Shown: positions 41,836-51,959, counted from the stretch's first letter. The stretch is 64,000 bases of DNA from Clavibacter michiganensis (GCF_021216655.1 NZ_CP080437.1:806001-870000); one strand, 5' to 3'. Translations and numbers: made by a program. Notes: generated by a model from the sequence alone, not told the origin.

Positions 41836-43260
41836 TCAGACGCCGTAGTACAGCTCGAACTCGAACGGGTGCGGACGCTGCGCGAGGGGCTTGATCTCCA
41901 TCTCGCGCTTGTACTCGATCCACGTCTCGATGAGGTCGGGCGTGAACACGTTGCCGGCGGTGAGGAACTCGTGGTCGGCCTCGAGCGCCTCGAGGGCCGC
42001 GCCGAGCGACGCGGGGACCTGCGGGATGCCCTTCGCCTCCTCGGGCGGGAGCTCGTAGAGGTCCTTGTCGACGGGCTCGTGCGGCTCGATGCGGTTCTTG
42101 ATGCCGTCGATGCCGGCCATGAGCTGGGCCGCGAACGCGAGGTACGGGTTGCTCGACGCGTCGGGCGCGCGGAACTCGATGCGCTTCGCCTTCGGGTTCG
42201 TGCCCGTGATCGGGATGCGGATCGACGCCGAGCGGTTGCCCGCCGAGTAGACGAGGTTGACGGGCGCCTCGAAGCCGGGCACGAGGCGGTGGTACGAGTT
42301 CACCGTCGGGTTCGTGAAGGCGAGGATCGCGGGCGCGTGCTTGAGGATGCCGCCGATGTACCAGCGCGCGACGTCCGACAGGCCGCCGTAGCCGGCCTCG
42401 TCGTAGAACAGCGGCTTGCCGTCGTTCCACAGCGACTGGTGCGTGTGCATGCCCGAGCCGTTGTCGCCGAAGAGCGGCTTCGGCATGAACGTGGCCGTCT
42501 TGCCCCACTGCTCGGCCGTGTTCTTGACGATGTACTTGAACTTCAGGATGTCGTCCGCCGCGTGCACCATCGTGTCGAAGCGGTAGTTGATCTCGGCCTG
42601 TCCGCCCGTGCCCACCTCGTGGTGCGCGCGCTCGAGGATTAGACCGGCGTCGATCAGCTTGAGGCTGATGTCGTCGCGGAGGTCGGCCTGCTTGTCGACC
42701 GGGCTGACGGGGAAGTAGCCGCCCTTGTACGGCGTCTTGTTGCCGAGGTTGCCGCCCTCCTCCTCGCGTCCCGAGTTCCAGGCGCCCTCCTCGGAGTCGA
42801 CCGAGTAGAAGCTCGTGTGCTGGTTCACCTCGTAGCGGACGTCGTCGAAGATGTAGAACTCGGCCTCGGGCGCGAAGAACGCGGTGTCGGCGATGCCGGA
42901 CGCGGCGAGGAACTTCTCGGCCTTCTTGGCCACCTGGCGCGGGTCACGGGCGTAGATCTCGCCGTTGCGGGGGTTGTAGATGTCGAACACCATGATGAGG
43001 GTGCGCTCGATGCGGAACGGGTCGATGTACGCCGTCGTCACGTCGGGGATGAGCTGCATGTCCGACTCGTGGATGCTCGCGAAGCCGCGGATGGACGAGC
43101 CGTCGAACAGCTGGCCGACGGAGAAGAACTCCTCGTCGACGGTGGATGCGGGGATGTTGAAGTGCTGCTGCACCCCGGGAAGGTCGGTGAACCGGATATC
43201 GAGGAACTTGACGTCGGTGTCCTTGATGAACGCGAGCACCTCGGATGAGTCTCTGAACAT
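41836..43260 (-). CDS. glnA: glutamine synthetase type I
   Basis: A 474-residue type I-beta glutamine synthetase, ATP plus ammonia plus glutamate to glutamine, a dodecamer in the cytoplasm. Seen: [64 protein letters not shown]. Tyr402 in [10 protein letters not shown] is the adenylylation site used by GlnE. GGAG lies 10 nt before the ATG. Upstream is a four-half-site GlnR box. This is the main assimilatory enzyme. Confidence 0.97.
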   Translation of the reverse strand: MFRDSSEVLAFIKDTDVKFLDIRFTDLPGVQQHFNIPASTVDEEFFSVGQLFDGSSIRGFASIHESDMQLIPDVTTAYIDPFRIERTLIMVFDIYNPRNGEIYARDPRQVAKKAEKFLAASGIADTAFFAPEAEFYIFDDVRYEVNQHTSFYSVDSEEGAWNSGREEEGGNLGNKTPYKGGYFPVSPVDKQADLRDDISLKLIDAGLILERAHHEVGTGGQAEINYRFDTMVHAADDILKFKYIVKNTAEQWGKTATFMPKPLFGDNGSGMHTHQSLWNDGKPLFYDEAGYGGLSDVARWYIGGILKHAPAILAFTNPTVNSYHRLVPGFEAPVNLVYSAGNRSASIRIPITGTNPKAKRIEFRAPDASSNPYLAFAAQLMAGIDGIKNRIEPHEPVDKDLYELPPEEAKGIPQVPASLGAALEALEADHEFLTAGNVFTPDLIETWIEYKREMEIKPLAQRPHPFEFELYYGV

Positions 43261-43316
43261 GTGGTGTCTCCAAAAGGGGGCCGGAGCGGATGAGACTGAC
43301 GGTTTCAGCCTCTCCG

Positions 43317-43370
43317 ACCCTAGGGGGAAGGGGTTACCTCGCCATAACCGCCGTGTTTCCGCGATGTTAC
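43317..43370 (-). promoter_or_regulatory. GlnR operator and -10 box of glnA
   Basis: On the minus strand the sequence reads GTAAC-n6-GAAAC-n6-GTTAT-n6-GTAAC (43370-43333), the a-b-a-b layout of an actinobacterial GlnR box with exact 6-bp spacers. TAGGGT (43322-43317) follows 10 bp later as a -10 box, so the site overlaps the -35 region, fitting nitrogen control by GlnR. The leader to the ATG is about 50 nt. Confidence 0.85.
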
Positions 43371-43440
43371 GCGGGCTGTCCCGGGCGAGTCGGCGACTGC
43401 TCCCGGTCGGTCCGACCAGGGGATCCGCGTGACGCGCGCC

Positions 43441-43446
43441 TAGGAT
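43441..43446 (+). promoter_or_regulatory. -10 box of leaderless RDD gene
   Basis: TAGGAT ends 6 nt before the GTG at 43453. Confidence 0.5.
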
Positions 43447-43452
43447 CGTAGG

Positions 43453-43881
43453 GTGCCCGCGACTCCCACGAACCCCGACCTCGGCGATCCCGGCCGCAAC
43501 CGCTGGCCGGGGGAGCGCCTCGGGCTCCCGGAGCGCGGGCGGGGCTCCATCGCCCGCGCGGGCCGGCGCATCGTGGGCATCTGCATCGACTGGGCCCTCG
43601 CCGTGCTGGTCTCCTGGGCCTTCTTCGCCTACGACCCGACGGCCACGCTCGCGATCTTCGCCGTGATGCAGTACGTCCTCATCGTCACGCTCGGCGGGAG
43701 CGTCGGCCACGTCGTGCTCGGCATGCGCGTGCGGCCGCTCTCGGGCGGGTACGTGTCGCTGTGGCGGCCGGCCCTGCGCACCCTGCTGCTGTGCCTGGTC
43801 GTCCCGGCGGTCGTGTGGAACGCCGACCAGCGGGGCCTCCACGACGTGTTCTCGGGCACGGTGCTGGTCCGCACGTCCTGA
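43453..43881 (+). CDS. RDD family membrane protein
   Basis: A 142-residue membrane protein. RDD features are [16 protein letters not shown] with the conserved Arg and Asp, two or three hydrophobic segments (about residues 40-115), and [15 protein letters not shown] near the end. Function unknown. Genes of this type lie next to glnA1 and a DUF4191 gene in mycobacteria too. Leaderless GTG start. Divergent from glnA1. Confidence 0.9.
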   Translation: MPATPTNPDLGDPGRNRWPGERLGLPERGRGSIARAGRRIVGICIDWALAVLVSWAFFAYDPTATLAIFAVMQYVLIVTLGGSVGHVVLGMRVRPLSGGYVSLWRPALRTLLLCLVVPAVVWNADQRGLHDVFSGTVLVRTS

Positions 43882-43906
43882 CCGCTTCGCCGTGCAGCGA
43901 GGAGCG

Positions 43907-44632
43907 TCAGCCGGGCTCGCACCCGAGGTACACGAGCTCCGGGTCGACGCCGCCGAGCACGACCCGGGCGGGGGATCCGGCGCGGACGGCGCCGAGCTCG
44001 CGGCTCTCGGTCTCCCGCCCGTCGTCGGAACGCCCGGTGGTGACCTCGAAGCGGACGAGCGCGGCGCTGCAGTCCTCCGGCGCGATCATGTCGAGGAGCG
44101 TGCACGACGTCGTGTCGACGCACTCGCTCGCGCGGGACGCGGGATCGTCGACGGGCACGACGGTCGCGCCCTGGGTCAGGTCCGCGCCGATCGTCGTGAA
44201 GCGCGCGCGCGTCGAGTCCTGGAAGCTGACCAGGACGACCAGCACCCCGGCGAGCGCGCAGACCGCGGCGATGGAGGGCCCCAGACCGCGGCGGGCCCGC
44301 TCCCGTCGGGAACGGCCGTAGGGCGACAGCCGTTCCGACGTCGCTGCGGGGCGCGGCGGGCTCGGGTGCGTCCATCCGGGGTGCGCTGACCCGTGGCCCG
44401 GGGTGGAAGGCCGGGCATCATCGCCGCCCGTGCGCTGTCGGAGGAGGAGCACGTCCCGCGCGAGGGTCAGCTGCACGAAGCGCTCGTGGGCTGCGCGCAG
44501 CCGCTGCGGCGTCGCGCCGGGGAGGAGGTCGGGATGCGTCCCACGCGCCTGCCGGAGGTAGGCGCGGCTGATGGCCGGCCGGTCGGCGTCGACGTCGACG
44601 CCGAGCAGCGCCGCAGCGGAGGCCGGATCCAT
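43907..44632 (-). CDS. membrane-anchored J-domain-like protein
   Basis: A 241-residue protein. Residues 1-67 look like a J-domain, with HPD at 33-35 in [13 protein letters not shown] and a following helix. A Pro/Ser-rich linker leads to one membrane helix (about 117-137, [16 protein letters not shown]). The C-terminal ~100 residues would be outside the cell, with three or four Cys ([26 protein letters not shown]) that may form disulfides. It could couple an outer signal to DnaK inside, but this is speculation. A CAGACT box 6 nt before the ATG is a weak leaderless signal. Confidence 0.72.
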   Translation of the reverse strand: MDPASAAALLGVDVDADRPAISRAYLRQARGTHPDLLPGATPQRLRAAHERFVQLTLARDVLLLRQRTGGDDARPSTPGHGSAHPGWTHPSPPRPAATSERLSPYGRSRRERARRGLGPSIAAVCALAGVLVVLVSFQDSTRARFTTIGADLTQGATVVPVDDPASRASECVDTTSCTLLDMIAPEDCSAALVRFEVTTGRSDDGRETESRELGAVRAGSPARVVLGGVDPELVYLGCEPG

Positions 44633-44686
44633 GGCCTCAGTCTGCGCCGGGCACGTGGGCCGCGCAAACGACCCGCGTCCGCGGGA

Positions 44687-45397
44687 TCAGCGTGCCCGGG
44701 ACGGACGGACCTTGAACGGGTCGACGCCCTTGGGGATGGGCATGCTGTTCTGCCCCAGCGAGGTGAGGCGGTTGTTGACCGCCAGGACCTCGGCCTTGGT
44801 GATCGTGCGGGGGAACCGCTGCAGGCGACCGGCCAGCTTGTGCAGCTCGACGGAGTCCGCGTCGGGCCCGACGAACACGAAGTGCACGGGCACGTTGGGG
44901 AGCACGCGGGCGATCTTGCGTCGCTCGTCCTCGAGCATGCGCGTGGTGCGGCTCTTGGGACCCTCGCCGATGAGGGCGACGCCGGGACGCCCCACGGCGC
45001 GGTACACGGCGTCCTGCGACTTGCCGTTGACGGCGACCGGCATCTCGCTGCCGACCCACCCGCGCTTCAGGGAGCTGCGCAGGACCACGCCGACCGCGCC
45101 CGGCTGGCCCTTGATCTGCAGGTACGCCGCGCGCTCGGCCTTGCGTCCCAGGACGATGAGGAAGGCGAGGATGCCCGCGAACACGCCCGCGATCACGAAG
45201 AGTATGGCGGTGAGCCAGTTGCCACCGGTCGCGAAGATCGCGAGCAGGACGCCGACGACGATGGGGCCCAGCAGCGCGAGCAGCATCCACCAGACCGAGC
45301 TCTTGTCGTACCGCCGGGTCATCTGGAAGACCTGCCACATCTGCTTGATGCGGCCGGGTTCCTTGGGTGCCTTCGGAGAGGCTGTCTTGCGGGCCAT
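44687..45397 (-). CDS. DUF4191 membrane protein
   Basis: A 236-residue DUF4191 protein of actinobacteria, function unknown. A Lys/Pro-rich N-terminus (KTASPKAPKEPGRIKQM) and FQMTRRYDKSSVWWMLLAL precede two membrane helices (about residues 36-84). The rest is soluble, with QIKGQPGAVGVVLRSSLKRGW and SRTTRMLEDERRKIARVLPNVPVH, and ends GVDPFKVRPS. A homologue adjoins lipA/glnA1 in mycobacteria. ATG lies 7 nt after TATCCT: leaderless. Confidence 0.92.
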   Translation of the reverse strand: MARKTASPKAPKEPGRIKQMWQVFQMTRRYDKSSVWWMLLALLGPIVVGVLLAIFATGGNWLTAILFVIAGVFAGILAFLIVLGRKAERAAYLQIKGQPGAVGVVLRSSLKRGWVGSEMPVAVNGKSQDAVYRAVGRPGVALIGEGPKSRTTRMLEDERRKIARVLPNVPVHFVFVGPDADSVELHKLAGRLQRFPRTITKAEVLAVNNRLTSLGQNSMPIPKGVDPFKVRPSRAR

Positions 45398-45404
45398 GGT
45401 GCCC

Positions 45405-45410
45405 AGGATA
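45405..45410 (-). promoter_or_regulatory. -10 box of leaderless DUF4191 gene
   Basis: TATCCT on the minus strand ends 7 nt before the ATG at 45397. Confidence 0.45.
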
Positions 45411-45610
45411 CCGGTGCGCGAGAGGCAGCCGGAACGGCCGACGGCGATCGCGCCTCGTCCTGCCCCTCACAGGCCCGTGTGACGGCCGTGATCCTCAGGG
45501 GCAGCGCTCGTAGCCCCTCGCTGCCCGCCTCCCCGCACACTCCCGGGACGGGCACCCGGTCCTCGACGACTCACGTCCATGGAGCCGGGCCGAGGAGAGG
45601 ACGCGACGCG

Positions 45611-47299
45611 ATGCCGGACGGAAGCGCTCAGCCGCATGTCGGACCGCTCAGGGGGCGAGGCCGCGGGGAGGGACCCCGACGCGAGACGATCGACGGCGGG
45701 TCGGGAGCCTCGACCGCTCTCATACCGCGGAGGACGAGGAGCAGAGCCGCGGACACGGCGACGGCCGGCAGCACGGTCGCCGGGTACCGGCTTGTCCGGC
45801 TCATCGGGAAGGGCATGCGCTGCGAGGTGCACCTCGCACGGCCCTGCCGCGCCGCGGATGCCTCAGCCGGAGTGACGGACAACGTCGCCGTCAAGATCGT
45901 GCCGCGGACGGAGCGCAGCCGAGGAGAGGCGGAGATACTCGCGCTGCAGGCCGTCACCTCCGACCACGTCGTCGAGCTGCGGGATGTCGCCACGCTGTCC
46001 GACGGCAGCCTGTGCATCGTGCAGTCGCTCGGCACCCGCGGCACCGCGGCGGCCCTGCTCGGCCGGCGAGGCAGCCTCACGCCCGGGGAGACAGTGACCC
46101 TCGTGGCCTCCGTCCTCCGAGGCCTGGGTGACCTGCACGACGTGGGCATCGCGCACGGAGCCGTGGATCTGACCCACGTGGTCATCGACGCCACGGGCCG
46201 TCCGCTGCTGGGCGGGCTGGGGTCCTCCCGCCTCGTCGCGGGAGAGGCGGGCGAAGAGGGCATCCGGGGCGTCGACCCCGTCGATCAGGACCTGGGGCGG
46301 GTCGCGCGCATCGTGCAGGCGCTACGCGACCCGGGGGACGCGCACGGACGAGCATCGAACGACCGGTGGGAGGCATGGTTGGCGCTCCTCGACGGAACGA
46401 TCCACGGCGAGTCCGATCTCAGCGCCCACGACCTCGCTGACCGACTGCTCGACGTCGCGGATGCGGCACCGCTGGCCGATGCCGGCGCAGCCCGCCACGA
46501 GGAGGACGCGGATCGCGCCCTGTCGCACGGAGCGATCCCCCTCGATGCCCGTTCCGACACCGTCAGCGGCCGCGCTGGGCATGCCACGGGACCCCGTCGC
46601 GCGCCGCGGCCCTTCTCGCGCTCACGTGGGAGCGCTCATCGCCGGCATCGGGCGGCGCGCGCTGCGTGGGCGCACGACGTCGATGCTCGGCTCACCTCGG
46701 TGAGGAGCGAGCTCGTGTCGGTCCGCCCGCGCATCTGGGCGCTCGGGGCGTCCGCGCTCCTGCTGCTGATCGCCGGCGTCGTCGCCGTCCCCCTCCTCAC
46801 CGGACCCGACCGGGGAGCCACGGAAGTGCGCACGAGCACACCGAGCACCGCGGCGCCGGCGGACGCCGGCTTCGACGTGGACGCGTCAGCGGTGCCAGAC
46901 GGGGACGCGTCACCGGGGCCAGACGCCGACGCTGCGAGGTCCCCGGATCCTGACATCGCCGCTCCCGCGCTCCTCCGCCTCCGAGCGGCCTGCTTGCACA
47001 ACGCCGATGCCGCCTGCGTGAGCGATGTCGATGAGGCCGGCTCCGCGGTGGATGACGCGGATCGGAGCACCATCGCCAGCGGTGGGAGCGCATCCCCCGA
47101 GGGCGCCGCACTCCATGTCGACGACGCCCTCGGCCCCGCTCGGAGGCTCGGAGACACCGCGCTCTTCGAGCTGCGTCCCGGATCGGACACCCCGGCGGCG
47201 CGCGCAGCCGAGTCGGCACCGGAACGCCGACCGGCCTCCCTCCTGATCGTCAGGGGGGAGGCCGGGTGGCGGATCAGGGACCTGATGGACGACCGGTGA
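45611..47299 (+). CDS. membrane-anchored Ser/Thr pseudokinase
   Basis: A 562-residue protein with a protein-kinase-like domain at residues 58-290, one membrane helix near 377-399 (IWALGASALLLLIAGVVAVPLL) and an external part of about 160 residues. A glycine loop (LIGKGMRCEVHLA) and the ATP Lys95 in VAVKIV remain. The catalytic HRDLKPxN is replaced by HGAVDLTHV (182-190), and DFG by GLG, so phosphotransfer is unlikely. The outer part is Ala/Asp/Pro-rich with two Cys. GAGGAGAGGA about 9 nt before the ATG supports the start. It may be a scaffold for cell-envelope signalling. Partner unknown. Confidence 0.78.
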   Translation: MPDGSAQPHVGPLRGRGRGEGPRRETIDGGSGASTALIPRRTRSRAADTATAGSTVAGYRLVRLIGKGMRCEVHLARPCRAADASAGVTDNVAVKIVPRTERSRGEAEILALQAVTSDHVVELRDVATLSDGSLCIVQSLGTRGTAAALLGRRGSLTPGETVTLVASVLRGLGDLHDVGIAHGAVDLTHVVIDATGRPLLGGLGSSRLVAGEAGEEGIRGVDPVDQDLGRVARIVQALRDPGDAHGRASNDRWEAWLALLDGTIHGESDLSAHDLADRLLDVADAAPLADAGAARHEEDADRALSHGAIPLDARSDTVSGRAGHATGPRRAPRPFSRSRGSAHRRHRAARAAWAHDVDARLTSVRSELVSVRPRIWALGASALLLLIAGVVAVPLLTGPDRGATEVRTSTPSTAAPADAGFDVDASAVPDGDASPGPDADAARSPDPDIAAPALLRLRAACLHNADAACVSDVDEAGSAVDDADRSTIASGGSASPEGAALHVDDALGPARRLGDTALFELRPGSDTPAARAAESAPERRPASLLIVRGEAGWRIRDLMDDR

Positions 47300-47325
47300 C
47301 GGTCACCATCGGGTCCGGGTCAGGC

Positions 47326-48768
47326 CTAGATGCCGAGGTCGGCGTCGAACGCACCCGCTTCGAGTCGGTTCTTCACGGCGACGAGGAACCGGGATGCGTC
47401 AGCCCCGTCGACGATGCGGTGATCGTAGGACAGCGCCAGGTAGACGGTGGAGCGGATGGCGATCGTGTCCTGCCCGTCCGCCGTGATGACCACGGGCCGC
47501 TTGGTGACGATGCCCGTGCCGAGGATCGCGGACTGCGGCAGGAACACCACAGGGGTGTCGAAGAGCGCTCCGCGCGACCCGGTGTTGGTCAGCGTGAAGG
47601 TGCCGCCGGCCAGCTCGTCCGGTGACAGCTTGTTGTCGCGCGTGCGGGCGGCCAGGTCGGAGATCTCCGACGCGAACTGCGCCAGGTTCTTGCCCTCGGC
47701 GTTCTTCACGACCGGGGTCAGGAGGCCACGCTCCGTGTCGACCGCGATGCTGATGTTCTCGTGGTCGGGGTACACGATGCTGTCGCCGTCGACCGTCGCG
47801 TTGACGACGGGGTACGCCTTGAGCGCCTCAGCGGCGGCGAGTGCGAAGAAGGGCAGGAACGAGAGCTTGACGCCCGTCTTCTCGAGGAAGTCGCCCTTCA
47901 CGCGGTCGCGGAAGCGGGCCACCTTCGTGACGTCGACCTCGACCACCGAGGTGAGCTGCGCGGTGGACTGCATCGAGACCACAGCGCGGTCGGCGATGAG
48001 CTTGCGCATGCGGGACATCTTCGCGGTCGTGCCACGGAGCGGCGACGTCTCGAGCGGAGCGGCGGCGGGCGCCGCGGGAGCCGAGGCGGTCGGGGCGCTC
48101 TTCGACGCGGCGGCCTCGGCAGCGGCGAGCACGTCCTCCTTGCGGATGCGCCCTCCCACACCGGTGCCGGTCACGGAGCCGATGTCGACCCCCCGCTCGT
48201 TGGCGAGCTTGCGCACCAGCGGGGTGACGTAGCCCGCGTTGCCGGACGCAGCAGGAGCCGGGGCGGCGGCGGGCGTCGGAGCTGCAGGAGCGGGCGCCGG
48301 AGCAGCGGCGACAGGAGCAGGAGCGGCGGGAGCGGGTGCCGGGGGCGTCGCGGGAGCGGGCGTCTCCGCCTCAGCGGCCGGGGCCGGCTCGGGCTCGACG
48401 GGAGCAGGCGCCTCGGCGTCGTCGTCCGCCTCGGTGGAGGGGATCACGGTGTCCTCGGCGGGCTCCTCGGTCGCCGTCTCCGGCTCCGCTGCGGCGGCGT
48501 GCTCCTCCGCGGGCGCGTCGCCGCCACCGGAGCCGTCGCCGATGCGCACCAGCACGGCGCCCACCTCGACGGTCTCGTCCTCCTGGACGAGGATCTCCTC
48601 GATCACGCCGGCGACCGGCGAGGGGATCTCGGTGTCGACCTTGTCGGTCGACACCTCGAGCAGGGGCTCGTCGACCTCGACGTGGTCGCCGACGTTCTTG
48701 AGCCAACGGGTCACCGTGCCCTCGGTGACGCTCTCGCCGAGTGCGGGGAGGTTGACGGATTCGCTCAT
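47326..48768 (-). CDS. sucB: lipoyl-dependent acyltransferase E2 (pyruvate/2-oxoglutarate dehydrogenase)
   Basis: A 480-residue E2. Domains: one lipoyl domain with Lys43 in [12 protein letters not shown]; an Ala/Pro-rich swinging linker (about residues 90-170); an E3-binding domain [23 protein letters not shown]; and a catalytic domain ending [12 protein letters not shown] with His450 and Asp454. In actinobacteria the protein annotated SucB commonly serves as the pyruvate dehydrogenase E2 with AceE and Lpd, so the substrate name is not certain. GAAGGAGA ribosome binding site. Cotranscribed after lpdA. Confidence 0.93.
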   Translation of the reverse strand: MSESVNLPALGESVTEGTVTRWLKNVGDHVEVDEPLLEVSTDKVDTEIPSPVAGVIEEILVQEDETVEVGAVLVRIGDGSGGGDAPAEEHAAAAEPETATEEPAEDTVIPSTEADDDAEAPAPVEPEPAPAAEAETPAPATPPAPAPAAPAPVAAAPAPAPAAPTPAAAPAPAASGNAGYVTPLVRKLANERGVDIGSVTGTGVGGRIRKEDVLAAAEAAASKSAPTASAPAAPAAAPLETSPLRGTTAKMSRMRKLIADRAVVSMQSTAQLTSVVEVDVTKVARFRDRVKGDFLEKTGVKLSFLPFFALAAAEALKAYPVVNATVDGDSIVYPDHENISIAVDTERGLLTPVVKNAEGKNLAQFASEISDLAARTRDNKLSPDELAGGTFTLTNTGSRGALFDTPVVFLPQSAILGTGIVTKRPVVITADGQDTIAIRSTVYLALSYDHRIVDGADASRFLVAVKNRLEAGAFDADLGI

Positions 48769-48828
48769 GGGGTTGTCTCCTTCAGGCCCGACTCCGGACC
48801 CGGCTTGTATGTCGGTGATGGCAGGGTG

Positions 48829-50202
48829 CTACAGGGCGTGCAGAGGGGTTCCGGCGAGAGCCAGGTGCGCCTCGCCGAGCGCCTCGTTCTGGGTGGGGTG
48901 GGCGTGCACCAGGTCGGCGACGTCCTCGGGGTAGGCCTCCCAGTTCACGATGAGCTGGCCCTCGCCGATGAGCTCGCCGACACGGGCGCCGATCATGTGG
49001 ATGCCGACGACGGGCCCATCCTGCACGCGGACGACCTTGATGGAACCGGCCGTGCCGAGGATGGAGCTCTTGCCGTTGCCGCCGAGGTTGTACTCGTAGC
49101 TGGAGACCTTGTCGGCGCCGAACTTCTCGGCGGCCTTGGCCTCGCTGTAGCCGACGCTCGCGACCTCGGGGTCGGAGTAGGTGACCTTGGGGATGTTGAT
49201 GTCCTCGACGACGACGGGCTTGTTGCCCGCGATCTCCTCGGCGACGAAGATGCCCTGCTGGAAACCGCGGTGCGCGAGCTGCAGGCCGGGGACGATGTCG
49301 CCGACCGCGTAGACGCCGGGAACGCTGGTCTGGAGCCGCTCGTCCGTCAGGACGAAGCCGCGGTCGGTCTTCACGCCCGCCTCCTCGAAGCCGAGCCCCT
49401 GGGTCGCCGGGCCGCGGCCCACGGCGACGAGCAGGAGGTCCGCGTCGTAGGTCGTGCCGTCCTCGAGGGCGACCTGGACCCCCTGGTCGTCCTGGGTGAC
49501 CGACTTGAAGCGCACACCGAGCGAGAACGCGATGCCGCGCTTGCGGAACGCCCGCTCGAACTGCTTGCTGATCGACTCCTCCTCGTTGGGCACGAGGTGG
49601 GGGAGGGCCTCGATGATCTGCACGTCCACGCCGAAGGAGCGCCAGACGGAGGCGAACTCGACGCCGATGACGCCGCCGCCCAGGATCGCGACCTTCTTCG
49701 GGATGTAGTCGAGCTCGAGCGCCTGCTCGCTCGTGATGACGCGGCCGCCGATCTCGAGGCCGGGGAGCGTCCGGGAGTAGGAGCCGGTCGCGAGGACGAT
49801 GCTCTTCCCGGTGACGGTCTGGTCGCCGACCTGCACGGTCGTGGCGGAGGTCAGGCGGCCCTCGCCTTCGATGACGGTGATGCCACGGGCCTTGATGAGC
49901 CCCTGGAGGCCCTTGTACTTGCTCGCGACGATCGCCTCGCGGTACGCGTTGACACGCGCGATGTCGACCCCGTCGAAGGTGACGTTGACGCCGTACTTCT
50001 CCGACTCCCGCGAGACGTCGGCGACCTCGGCCGAGTGCAGGAGCGCCTTCGTGGGGATGCAGCCGCGGTGCAGGCACGTGCCGCCCAGCTTGCCCTTCTC
50101 CACGAGGCCCACGGTCTTGCCCAGCTGCACCGCTCGGAGGGCGGCTGCATAGCCACCGCTCCCGCCGCCGAGCACCACCACGTCAAAGTTCTGTTCCGAC
50201 AC
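48829..50202 (-). CDS. lpdA: dihydrolipoyl dehydrogenase E3
   Basis: A 457-residue FAD disulfide reductase that reoxidises lipoamide with NAD. FAD motif VVVLGGGSGGYAA, redox pair Cys43/Cys48 in GGTCLHRGCIPTK, NAD motif ILGGGVIGVEFASV, and the C-terminal catalytic HAHPTQNE. A GTG start with GGGAGA 9 nt upstream. Serves AceE and the adjacent E2. Confidence 0.96.
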   Translation of the reverse strand: MSEQNFDVVVLGGGSGGYAAALRAVQLGKTVGLVEKGKLGGTCLHRGCIPTKALLHSAEVADVSRESEKYGVNVTFDGVDIARVNAYREAIVASKYKGLQGLIKARGITVIEGEGRLTSATTVQVGDQTVTGKSIVLATGSYSRTLPGLEIGGRVITSEQALELDYIPKKVAILGGGVIGVEFASVWRSFGVDVQIIEALPHLVPNEEESISKQFERAFRKRGIAFSLGVRFKSVTQDDQGVQVALEDGTTYDADLLLVAVGRGPATQGLGFEEAGVKTDRGFVLTDERLQTSVPGVYAVGDIVPGLQLAHRGFQQGIFVAEEIAGNKPVVVEDINIPKVTYSDPEVASVGYSEAKAAEKFGADKVSSYEYNLGGNGKSSILGTAGSIKVVRVQDGPVVGIHMIGARVGELIGEGQLIVNWEAYPEDVADLVHAHPTQNEALGEAHLALAGTPLHAL

Positions 50203-50293
50203 CCAGGATCTCCCTCGTATGCATCAAGGTCGTCTCATGCGACCGCCCGACCGGGCAGGCGCGGGACCCCCTCAGGAGGCCTCTCCGAGCCTA

Positions 50294-51802
50294 CTACGCG
50301 CGTGAAAAACCCGCGGCCAGGGCCAGGAGCGTGCGGACCGCGACGCCCGTCGGGCCCTTCCCCGTGAAGCCATGACCACCGCCCTTGTTGTGCGACGGCC
50401 CCGCGATGTCGACGTGCGCCCACGGGATCCGCGGAGCGTCGTCCTCGTCGCCGGTCCGGCCGACGAACTCCTTGAGGAACACGCCCGCGACGAGCATGCC
50501 GCCCGCCGGGTTGCCCGGCTTGACGTTGGCGATGTCCGCGATGTCGGAGTTGAGGAGCGCGCGCATCTCCTCCGGGAGCGGCATGCCCCACATGCTCTCG
50601 CCCTGCTCGCGGGCGGCGTCGAGGAGGCGGGCGACGAGCGCGTCCTCGCCCATGACGGCGGAGTACCGCTCGCCGAGCGCGACGACCTGCGCGCCCGTCA
50701 GAGTCGCGATGTCGACGATGGCGTCCGGGTGCTCCTCGCTGGCGGCGACGATGCCGTCCGCCATGACGAGCCGGCCCTCGGCGTCGGTGTTGAGGACCTC
50801 GACGGTCGTGCCCCCGCGCATGCGCAGGACGTCGTCCGGGCGGATCGCGGAGCCGGAGGGCATGTTCTCGGCGATGCAGAGCCACGCCGTGAGGCGCACG
50901 GGCAGCTCGAGCCGTGCCGCCGCCACCACGACCTCGAGGATCGTGGCGGCGCCGGTCATGTCGTACTTCATGCCGATCATCGGCACGGCGGGCTTGAGCG
51001 AGATGCCGCCCGTGTCGTACGTGATGCCCTTGCCGACGAGCGCCAGGTGGCGCGTCGCACCCGCGGGGGAGTAGGCGACCTTGACGAGTCGGGGCGGGCG
51101 GGTCGAGCCCTGACCGACACCGAGGATCCCGCCGAAGCCGTCGGCCGCGAGCGCCACCTCGTCCCAGACGCGGACGTCCACGGGCAGCCCGGCCGTGCGC
51201 TCGTGGACCGCGTCGACGAACGTCGCGGGATAGAGGTCGAGCGGCGGGGTGTTGACGAGGTCCTTGGTGCCCGCCACCGCGCCGGCGACCGCGGTGGCAC
51301 GCGCCACGGCCTCGTCGGCGTCATCGGCGGTCCAGGAGTCGCCCTGCGCGAGCACCGTGACGGCGGTGGCCCGCGGCTTCTGGCCCGCGAGCGAGTCCCG
51401 GCGGTACGCGTCGAAGGAGTAGGTCCCGAGGGCCGCGCCCTCGAGCACGGCGGTCAGATCGACGAGCGAGGACACGGGGACGGCCACGGCGACGTGGGCG
51501 ACTCCGCGCAGCTGGCGGGTCGCGCTGCCGACGGCGTAACGGAGCGCGACCGCGTCCACGGGCCCGGATCCCACGCCCACGAACGCGATGGTGCGGGCGG
51601 CCGTCCCCGTCCCGGCGATGCGGACGACCTCGTCGCGGCCGCCGGTGACGCCGATGTCGGACAGGCCGTCCGCGTCGAACTCGAGGCCCTCGGGCGCGTG
51701 CACCCGGAGCCCCTCCTTCTCGCTGGAGACGGCGACGACGAGCGCGTCCGCCTCCACGTCGACGGCACGGTCGGAGGACACGGAGAGAAGGGGGAGGGTC
51801 AT
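50294..51802 (-). CDS. pepA: leucyl aminopeptidase (M17)
   Basis: A 502-residue dizinc cytosolic aminopeptidase. Metal and catalytic segments are present: LVGKGITYDTGGISLKP, MKYDMTGAATIL, the signature VLNTDAEGRLVMAD, and late WAHVDIAGPS. The N-terminal ~160 residues are the less conserved macro-like domain. ATG lies 8 nt after TAGGCT with no ribosome binding site. It removes N-terminal residues in protein turnover. Confidence 0.95.
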   Translation of the reverse strand: MTLPLLSVSSDRAVDVEADALVVAVSSEKEGLRVHAPEGLEFDADGLSDIGVTGGRDEVVRIAGTGTAARTIAFVGVGSGPVDAVALRYAVGSATRQLRGVAHVAVAVPVSSLVDLTAVLEGAALGTYSFDAYRRDSLAGQKPRATAVTVLAQGDSWTADDADEAVARATAVAGAVAGTKDLVNTPPLDLYPATFVDAVHERTAGLPVDVRVWDEVALAADGFGGILGVGQGSTRPPRLVKVAYSPAGATRHLALVGKGITYDTGGISLKPAVPMIGMKYDMTGAATILEVVVAAARLELPVRLTAWLCIAENMPSGSAIRPDDVLRMRGGTTVEVLNTDAEGRLVMADGIVAASEEHPDAIVDIATLTGAQVVALGERYSAVMGEDALVARLLDAAREQGESMWGMPLPEEMRALLNSDIADIANVKPGNPAGGMLVAGVFLKEFVGRTGDEDDAPRIPWAHVDIAGPSHNKGGGHGFTGKGPTGVAVRTLLALAAGFSRA

Positions 51803-51810
51803 GGGCGACG

Positions 51811-51816
51811 AGCCTA
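51811..51816 (-). promoter_or_regulatory. pepA -10 box (leaderless)
   Basis: TAGGCT on the minus strand ends 8 nt before the ATG at 51802. Confidence 0.45.
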
Positions 51817-51959
51817 CCGACGTGCGCATGCACCCCAGCCCGGAGCGCGGGGCCGTGAGATCCGCGCGGATCGGCGCGTCCGGGCGTCGTCGGCGACCGT
51901 GTTCGCTCTCGGCGGCACATGGCGGTCGCCGACGGGGAGGGCCCGTCGGAGGCGCGGCT

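Noticed and set aside
37326..43260. Two glutamine synthetase genes as a duplication.
   Set aside because: The two differ strongly in length and loops and match the separate GlnA2 and GlnA1 families that flank glnE in many actinobacteria.
48200..48400. Ala/Pro-rich repeats in sucB as a possible sequence artefact or minisatellite.
   Set aside because: They encode the flexible linker expected between lipoyl and E3-binding domains of E2 proteins.
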